Source of the DNA: Eledone cirrhosa
Taxonomy: Eukaryota; Mollusca; Cephalopoda; Octopoda; Eledonidae
DNA: 64,000 nucleotides
Assembly (NCBI GenBank): GCA_964016885.1
Contig: OZ024759.1
Coordinates: 2,884,285-2,948,284, forward strand
Reading direction: 5' to 3'
In this document: positions 62,149 to 64,000 of the stretch, piece after piece
Layout of the letters: every line of letters starts with the position of its first letter
Numbering within the stretch: the stretch's first letter is position 1
The notes under the pieces: model-generated
What the model saw: only the letters and a program-made list of their open reading frames with translations
Database searches by the model: none
What the model was told of the DNA's origin: nothing
Made by a program: the position numbers and the translations under genes

Positions 62149-62947
62149 TTGGTACGGGTGATGAGAAACGTGTCCCGCATGTGCAACCCCAAAGAACTAG
62201 AGAGACACATACAACACTTCATCCACCGTATGCAGTTCTCGGGCTACAATCAGAGAGATAAAATCAGAGTGTATAGAGGAGCCAGAACCAAATGGGAAAA
62301 AATGGTAAATAATGACATAAATGGGACCTGCCCCTTGTATAGGAGCAAATTTTGGAATAGAATAGAAAGAACTAGGAACAAGGCTAATAGAATAAACTCA
62401 TGGTATGATAGCAATAAATACCAGAGTGTAATGTTCATCGATACAACCCCTAGAGGTGAATTAGCTTACAAATTTAGAAGGGCCCTAGATAAACATAAAC
62501 TCAATATTAAGATAGTAGAAAGACCAAGTACCTCCGTAAAAACACTTATTAGCAAGACCCTCATGTATAGATAAGAAATGTATAACCTGTAAAATAAGCC
62601 CCCATATTAACTGTAAAACTAGAAATGTAGTGTATAGCATAAGATGTACTGAAGGACAATGTAGAGACAAAAATATAGTGTACATAGGTGAGACAGCTCG
62701 TAGTGTAGGGGAACGGATAAATGAACACTGGCGAGACCTTCAAGATAGTAAAAAATCATCTGTACTCTACCAACATGCTAAAATAGAACACAAAGGTAAA
62801 TTAGAGAACATAGAAATAAAAATAGAATCTACACACAGAAAAGACGCAATGTTTAGACAAATCACAGAGGCAATAAACATAAAAGAATTACAACCGAAAT
62901 TAAATAGAAAATATGAGTGGAACAGCAACATCACAACTTACAATTAA
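62149..62947 (+). pseudogene. Penelope-like element: RT C-terminal region, linker and GIY-YIG domain
   Basis: The first frame (62,149-62,574) reads LERHIQHFIHRMQFSGYNQR, then a segment with MFIDTTPRGELAYKFRRAL, IVERPSTSVKTLISKT, the usual end of the RT part and the linker. A one-base frameshift near 62,560 leads to CIDKKCITCK, NVVYSIRCTEGQC, then VYIGETARSVGERINEHW (GIY-YIG core with Arg and His). The domain closes with RQITEAINIKELQPKLNRK, which holds the catalytic Glu. Unlike the two other GIY-YIG remnants here, all catalytic residues remain. The RT core is missing upstream and the frameshift breaks the gene. Terminal inverted repeats with hammerheads flank it. Confidence 0.85.
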
Positions 62948-63106
62948 GGATAAAATGAATACACACACACACATAGAACAAACAACCAACCAGCAACATG
63001 TAAATAAACAAATAAATAAATGAACATAAACACACACAGACACCCGGATGTAGCGCATGCACAGACTGAGCACACAACACACACACACAGAAACAAAATG
63101 GCGTAG

Positions 63107-63302
63107 GACAGAACAAAGGAGAGGCACAAAAACAAAGAAAGGAATCCCCAGTCACTGAAGAGGTCACAGAGTGTGTGACGAAAGAACTATGACAATATAT
63201 AAACAACTATCTGGTTGTGGAACCAACCAACCAACCAGAAATTTATAGATTTATAAATTTATTATGAATTTATTATAATAAATTGAAGTGAAAGCAACTG
63301 GT
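63107..63302 (+). repeat. Penelope 3' untranslated region, also at 58710-58860
   Basis: A segment downstream of the GIY-YIG remnant, matched on the opposite strand at 58,710-58,860. It contains GTGTGACGAAA and a CCAACCAACCAACC run. DNA between 62,948 and 63,106 is CA-rich and holds nothing else. Confidence 0.7.
63151..63193 (+). ncRNA. Degenerate hammerhead-like motif
   Basis: GTCA (63,151-63,154), CTGAAGA (63,155-63,161), hairpin GTCAC/GTGAC (63,163-63,179), GAAA (63,180-63,183), GAAC, UA and TGAC (63,190-63,193) are in hammerhead order. An extra unpaired G at 63,162 and a 4-bp stem I make function doubtful. The related copy at about 58,800 (minus strand) has CCGAGGA instead. Confidence 0.4.
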
Positions 63303-63347
63303 GTGTGTGTTTCTTATTGGCAATATGACCCTCCCAAAGTATAACAA
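63283..63347 (+). repeat. Terminal segment shared with 31385-31472
   Basis: GAAGTGAAAGCAACTGGTG, CTTATTGGCAATATGACCC and AGTATAACAATATATA parallel the right arm and loop at 31,385-31,472. It probably marks a Penelope 3' end followed by TA repeat. Confidence 0.65.
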
Positions 63348-63428
63348 TATATATTTATATATATATATATTTAATGTATCAGGTGAGTTTTATTGTTGTA
63401 CAATAAAGCAATGCAGATATCGGATAAG

Positions 63429-63603
63429 ATATGTTGATTTAAAACTGCACTATTCACAAGTATTTTTTAACCTTCATATCATGTCTTCCTATTTTATCTG
63501 ATGAAAACACAAATGTTATTGCATAATGATATTTGTTTTTGAAATGCGCATAATAAAATACATGGAACTCTTTTAACCATCTTTTGATCTTATATATTAT
63601 ATA
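63429..63603 (+). repeat. Penelope terminal inverted repeat, right
   Basis: Inverted partner of 61,911-62,085, with about 175 bases matching. It carries the + strand hammerhead at 63,490-63,560. Confidence 0.9.
63490..63560 (+). ncRNA. Candidate hammerhead ribozyme (right repeat)
   Basis: TATTTTAT (63,490-63,497), CTGATGA (63,498-63,504), a 36-nt stem II hairpin (63,505-63,540; 15 of 16 positions pair counting G-U), GAAA (63,541-63,544), palindromic TGCGCA (63,545-63,550), UA (63,551-63,552) and ATAAAATA (63,553-63,560), a perfect 8-bp stem I. This is the cleanest of the four. Predicted cleavage is after A63,552. The 6-nt palindrome forms only a 2-3 bp stem III, which in known cases favours dimeric (double) hammerheads. 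Confidence 0.78.
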
Positions 63604-63609
63604 TATATT

Positions 63610-63666
<57 letters not shown>

Positions 63667-63667
63667 A
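63604..63667. repeat. (TA)n with TTTA interruptions
   Basis: TA microsatellite in three blocks separated by TTTA. Confidence 0.9.
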
Positions 63668-63708
63668 CGATATTAGATAAATGGAAACTATATTTATAAA
63701 ACCATATC

Positions 63709-63774
63709 TATTTCATTATATATATTTCAGGGATATCATATTAACAATATGTTATGCCTTCTTCAGACAAAATA
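63709..63774 (-). ncRNA. Candidate hammerhead ribozyme (Penelope-type, copy 4)
   Basis: On the minus strand: TATTTTGT (63,774-63,767), CTGAAGA (63,766-63,760; position 7 is variable in hammerheads), a 31-nt stem II hairpin (63,759-63,729; 12 of 14 positions pair around a GTT loop), GAAA (63,728-63,725), palindromic TATATA (63,724-63,719), UA (63,718-63,717) and ATGAAATA (63,716-63,709), which pairs all 8 positions of stem I with two G-U. The downstream flank (63,660-63,708) matches that of copy 1 at 1,605-1,655, so both belong to one subfamily. Confidence 0.72.
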
Positions 63775-64000
63775 CAATATAAATAGTTTTATAGATAAAT
63801 AGATTTGACATACCGTTCAACATCGACTTGTATTTGAAAAAGTTGATTTGGCAGTAAAAAATATTGTGGACAGTTGTAAAAAGAAAGAGAGAAAGAAAGA
63901 AAGAGAGAGAAACGAAGAAAAAGAAGAAATGCATGTGACTAAATATAGAGATATAGAAAGATAGATAAAGAGAAGAACTTCATGTAAAGAAACAGAGAGA
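63775..64000. other. AT-rich then purine-rich spacer
   Basis: AT-rich DNA followed by AAAGAGAG-type purine-rich sequence from about 63,880. No gene seen. Confidence 0.6.

Overview
The window looks like intron- and repeat-rich nuclear DNA from a mollusc, most likely a cephalopod. The evidence is spliced exons, AT-rich spacers, long TA/CA/TATG microsatellites, tRNA-derived SINEs with a GGGGTCGATA-type body, a dispersed repeat with the string GGATGCCCTTCCTAACGCCAACC-like core, Penelope-like retroelements, animal-type Helitrons and a Tx1-like LINE. The cephalopod assignment rests on remembered repeat families and is an inference. Nothing bacterial or viral is seen.

Layout: 1-3.1 kb is AT-rich, with a hammerhead-like motif (1544-1604), a 31-bp minisatellite and a decayed Penelope GIY-YIG domain. 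3.1-28.8 kb is one tandem array of a 29-bp pyrimidine-rich monomer (about 887 copies). 28.8-33.4 kb holds microsatellites, SINEs, two opposed Penelope fragments and a LINE reverse transcriptase (RT) tail. 33.5-44.4 kb is a second array, 31-bp monomer, about 353 copies. It has no stop codon in any forward frame, so it makes giant false ORFs.

The array runs directly into the only convincing host gene, on the + strand. Three exons (44424-44629, 45354-45450, 58218-58367) have good splice sites, matching phases and an open frame of 151 codons. I do not recognise the protein. Its first exon uses the last 31-bp monomer as polypyrimidine tract, and a GGT-rich repeat starts just after its donor site.

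The 12.8-kb second intron is a nest of transposons built into a 43-bp AT-rich satellite. It holds a 3.8-kb Helitron with broken Rep and helicase genes, an 839-bp non-autonomous Helitron, a Tx1-like LINE of about 5.6 kb with decayed ORF1 and ORF2, and a truncated SINE. Both Helitrons sit at the same A|T position of the satellite monomer, so their ends can be read exactly.

58.4-64 kb contains more SINEs, a 440-bp foldback element, a CR1/Jockey-like LINE tail, and a Penelope-like element with inverted terminal repeats. Each terminal repeat carries a well-formed hammerhead-ribozyme motif. Four such motifs across the window share one layout: 8-bp stem I, CTGANGA, long stem II, GAAA, 6-nt palindromic stem III, UA cleavage site. 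The hammerhead set and the splice-abutting, almost AG-free satellite are the two observations most worth following up.
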